Shown: piece after piece, positions 60,587-64,000 of the stretch
Numbering within the stretch: position 1 is the stretch's first letter
Layout of the letters: each line of letters begins with the position of its first letter
Assembly: GCF_000189635.1 (NCBI RefSeq)
Contig: NW_002476204.1
Coordinates: forward strand, 248,001 to 312,000
Reading direction: 5' to 3'
DNA length: 64,000 nt
Source of the DNA: Tetrahymena thermophila SB210
Taxonomy: Eukaryota; Ciliophora; Oligohymenophorea; Hymenostomatida; Tetrahymenidae
Made by a program: the position numbers and the translations under genes
Notes under the pieces: generated by a model
Seen by the model: the letters and a program-made list of their open reading frames with translations, nothing else
What the model was told of the DNA's origin: nothing
The model's database searches: none

Positions 60587-62697
60587 ATGACAGAAGGGAG
60601 TGACTGGATATCTAAGAAAATAGATAAGTTCGTTGTCGTTAACAAAAAATTAGGTAAAGGTGCTTTTGGTACAGTATTTAGAGGCTTTTGCGAAGACGAT
60701 GAGAACAAGCTAGTAGCTGCTAAGCAAATCCCAATCAAAAATATTTCTAACTCTGATAAAATGATCAAATTAATTAAAAGAGAAATCAACAACTTATAGA
60801 AACTTGATAGTAAATGTAATGTCGTTTCTAATATTTTATTAACCTCAAAGTTATTTCTATCATAAAAACTACTTCAAAAATAAAATAAAATCCTATCAAA
60901 GCCACTTTTATTTATCCTCGATTTTTAACTCTTTTTTCTATAAGCCAAACAATAAATGTCGTTTTAGAATCTTACAAAAAATAAAAAAAATGTTTTTTTT
61001 GTAAAAGAGTGTCATTCATAATAAAAAATATTAAAAATCTGTTTAAACTTAAACCTTAAATTTTTGCTAACATCAAAATAATCACTTTGACAAAACATTA
61101 AGCTTATTTTTTTTAAAATTATATTTTTTTAAAACTAGATATTGTCAAGCTATATGATGTTTCTCGTACCCCTAACAATCTTTACATGTTTTTGGAGTAT
61201 TGCATGGATGGAGACTTAAAAGAATACTTAAAAAAGAAGAAAGGTGGTATGTTAAGTGAGCCAGAAGCGATTAAATTCTTCAAGCACATTGTTGAAGGAT
61301 TTAAAGAACTTTAAAAGCATTAGATTATTCATAGAGATATAAAGCCTGCAAACATTATGCTAAGTGGTGGTCGTGCAAAGATTTCTGATTTCGGCTTTTC
61401 ACGTTAACTTGAAGTCGATAATTAAGCTTACATGACACTTTTAGGTTCTCCTCTCTATATGTCTCCACAAATTTTAGAAGGAACAAAATTTTCATCTAAA
61501 TGTGATGTTTGGAGTGTTGGTCTTGTCTTCTACGAAATGCTTTATGGAAAGACTCCTTGGATGGGTACTTCTCAAATAAACTTATTCAATAACATAAAAG
61601 AAAAACCTTTAGTTTTCCCTTCTGATCCTGTTAGAAGCGATAAGGTAAAGAGTTTAATCAAACGTATGCTACAATTCCGTGAAGAAGATAGAATTTCTTG
61701 GTAAGAAGTTTTCGATGATGAGTTAATTACAGGAGATCGTAAACTCCTCGAAGAGAGTGTTCGTTTAATTGAAATTAATAAGGATAATTTAGAGAAATCT
61801 ATGATAGAAAACGGAGCTTATATTTAAACTAACTTAGTTGTTAATTACTTGAAGAATGTTGAGGAAGATAATGAAACAGAAAGTGATGAAAAAATATCAA
61901 ATCAAGGTAAAGATACAGAATGCAATAATGAGTCAAAGTAGACTATCACAGAAGACAAGTATTAGTATGAAGAAAAGGCAGAATAGCTAGTAAAATAGCA
62001 AATAGACAATGAAAAAATGCGTAAAAACATCATGAAAGTTAACGAATATATTCTTTATGAGAGAAATGTTAGTTTCTTCTATAACTTTGTAATTCAAAAA
62101 ATTATCAAGTCATTCAATTCCAACATACTTTCAATTAGCGGTGATCTCTACTTTCGTATTATCTTTGCAATATGTAAGTGTTAAAATATAAATTTGGAGC
62201 GTGTCAATCACATGCTTAAATCCTAAACAAGCGACTTTAATCCTTAATTGTGGAAAAATTACCAATAATCTCGTGAATTCATTAAAACCTAAAAGACCAT
62301 AACCTAGGATATTTACCACTCTAAGAAGTTTTTCTAAGAATTACTTAAAAAGACATCTGAAGTAGTAGAAAATTCCCTAAAAAAAGACCCTTCAAAAGAA
62401 AGTTTAAAGAAATTTTAAGAAGTCATGAATGACAAGTTAACATAAGATTCTAATTTCAAATAGGTTTATTAGCAAACACTAGCAGAATTATTGAATAACT
62501 TGAAGTAATTAGCTCCTTCAACTAATAAAAAGGATATACTGATCATCATTCGTTATATTATGGTATGTCAAAATCCATATAGCGAATTTAACAATTCCGA
62601 TTTCGACTTCAATAAATTCTACGAAGAAATCGATAACTGCCAATTAGACTCACTTCGTGAGGAGATCATTAAGAAGTTAAATTCAATTAGTTAGTGA
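60587..62697 (+). CDS. ULK/Atg1-like Ser/Thr protein kinase (593 aa)
   Basis: Two exons: 60587-60809 and 61139-62697, closing to TGA 62695-62697; the 329-bp intron lies within the N-lobe. Kinase domain about 14-285 with LGKGAFGTVFRG (Gly loop), AAKQIP (catalytic Lys), IIHRDIKPANIML, ISDFGFSRQ, GSPLYMSPQIL and CDVWSVGLVFYEMLYGKTPW. All catalytic residues are present. DFGFSR and GSPLYMSP resemble the ULK/Atg1 group, although APE is changed to SPQ. The C-terminal 300 residues are helical and charged (NEYILYERNVSFFYNFVIQ), perhaps a MIT-like tail as in ULK kinases, which is inference. The window neighbours give no hint of pathway; autophagy or cilium roles are both possible. Confidence 0.88.
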
Positions 62698-64000
62698 ATG
62701 GTTTATTTGCATTAAGAAAAACGAAATTTAAAAAATAAACAATTTATTCTTAATAATTTTCATATGTTATTATTACATTTTTTATTTCATTTAATATTTT
62801 TCAAATTGTTATTCATTGTTTTTCAAAATGTATATTTTAATAAAATTGAAGTATCTATCTGCATAACTGCTAATTTTATTACTAAAACTTATTACCTTAC
62901 TTAAATTAAATTTTATTTTTCCAACAAATCATTATTAATTAATATTTGCTTAAATAGTAATACTTCTGTAATTATAAATTATTTAACAAATCTATTTACA
63001 AAAAAAAGGAACCGTAAAGGTAAAAATATTTGATTAGGATGAATATTCAATATTTTAATTAAATTCTAAAATCATCTAAAAATTATTAATGTGCAGCCAT
63101 TAAATTAATTAATTAAGAATATTTAATTTTATTTTTTTCAAATAATTTTTACAGCAAAAATAATTTAAAATTTATAAAATGAAAAAGAAAATTTAGAAAA
63201 CAAAAAATTTATGCAAAGGTTTTTTTGATAAAATTTGGCAAAATAAAGTTTTTAAAAATGTTTTATTTATTTAGATTTATAAGCAAAACTTAAAATTTAG
63301 TTTTTAAAAAAATAAAATTAATATATTCGATGGGTCTACTTCCTTTTTATGTTTTTTTTTTTTGAAATATAAAAGCTTTTAGTATTGAAAGAGATAAATT
63401 AAAAAATTTTAAGTATTGAAGTATAAAATTTTAGATTTACAAAATATAATGGCAAATAATTAGTATTAAATAATTTTCAGCCAACCATTTACAATTTATT
63501 AAATGAAAAATGCATAATGAGAAAACAAATAAATAAAATTAGCAGTAAAAATTATTAGAGATGCAAAGCTTTTTTTATTTAATTATTAAATAGCATTGGT
63601 ATCCTTGTAAATTAATTAGGTATTACCTTTTAATATTAGCTAAAAAAAATATAAATAATCTATGGTGATTGATATGTACTTGATAATTTATTTGAAATAT
63701 TATCAATGTAGTTTATCTTTTTTAATTATTAATTTGTTTTATATATAAAATTAATTATTAACTCATAATATCATAAGTAATATATATTATTTAGTATTTA
63801 ATATTTGGTAGTTCAGGCAATCATAAATAGATTGATTGATTATAAATACATCCAATCACTGAAAACTGTTGAATTAAATAAAGGCAAAAAAAGGAACAAG
63901 TTGTTATTTAACGAAAGTAAACTATTTCAATAAAGAAATATATAGGAAAGGAGATCTGTCTTAGATTTTTAAACAAAGTCAAAATTTAGGATATATTTTA
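62698..64000. other. A+T-rich region to the right edge
   Basis: No coding frame supported on either strand in the last 1.3 kb. It contains many A/T tracts and a small TTGAT/GATTGATTG run near 63831. The next gene presumably starts beyond the window. Confidence 0.55.

Noticed and set aside
60574-60792. Minus-strand open frame of 72 codons
   Set aside because: Antisense to the kinase Gly-loop exon of the ULK-like gene.
7586-62697. Many internal TAA and TAG codons, at first sight pseudogenes
   Set aside because: They sit at Gln positions in well conserved proteins (MetRS, AsnRS, APC3, kinases) and follow the ciliate code.
1-64000. Search for tRNA, rRNA, telomeric GGGGTT repeats, CRISPR arrays, transposons and virus-like elements
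   Set aside because: None recognised by eye; no B-box-like GGTTCRANTCC in a plausible cloverleaf, no telomere repeat run, and no integrase, transposase, polymerase or capsid-like frame.

Overview
This window is macronuclear-type DNA of a ciliate very close to Tetrahymena (class Oligohymenophorea). It is extremely A+T rich. Long conserved reading frames run through many in-frame TAA and TAG codons and stop only at TGA, which is the ciliate nuclear code (TAA/TAG = Gln). Introns are short and A+T rich, with GTAA/GTAT-type donors and AG acceptors. Read with the standard code, almost every gene falls apart into short fragments, so all models here were rebuilt by eye with the ciliate code. Exon lengths and phases were checked to close in frame to a TGA.

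I support 23 protein genes. From 1 to 6.9 kb lie small or low-complexity hypothetical genes, including a tandem pair of Q-rich paralogues (3192-4133, 4915-5679) sharing a C-terminal domain. From 7.6 to 17.4 kb on the plus strand are a mitochondrial-type monothiol glutaredoxin, a protein with two cyclic-nucleotide-binding-like domains, and a 1940-residue protein with two degenerate kinase domains and two kelch-like regions. From 18.1 to 22.7 kb an MFS transporter (minus) and an organellar-type methionyl-tRNA synthetase (plus) are divergent. From 23.5 to 40.4 kb the minus strand carries a multidomain AGC kinase (ankyrin, PH, kinase), a 1.75-kilo-residue polytopic PAS-containing membrane protein of the ciliate TmcB-like type, an outer-dynein-arm docking-complex-like coiled-coil protein, a mitochondrial carrier, and a MGCVKSS protein whose frame is interrupted by one internal TGA.

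From 41.5 to 49.2 kb on the plus strand are the anaphase-promoting-complex subunit Cdc27/APC3 and cytosolic asparaginyl-tRNA synthetase. The 49.2-51.3 kb stretch holds a calcyphosin-like EF-hand gene on the minus strand. Its terminal exon and 3' flank are tandemly duplicated as two 374-bp units. From 51.7 kb to the end on the plus strand are a possible mitochondrial Tim44/mL45-like protein, an exocyst Sec3-like subunit, an N/Q/S-rich protein, a Sec14/CRAL-TRIO protein and a ULK/Atg1-like kinase.

The genes are mostly unrelated housekeeping, signalling and cilium functions, as expected of an ordinary ciliate chromosome arm; there is no operon logic. I saw no tRNA, rRNA, telomere repeat, recognisable transposon or virus-like element. 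The items most worth a second look are the double pseudokinase-kelch protein, the internal TGA gene, the duplicated terminal exon, and the tandem paralogues with an unnamed C-terminal domain.
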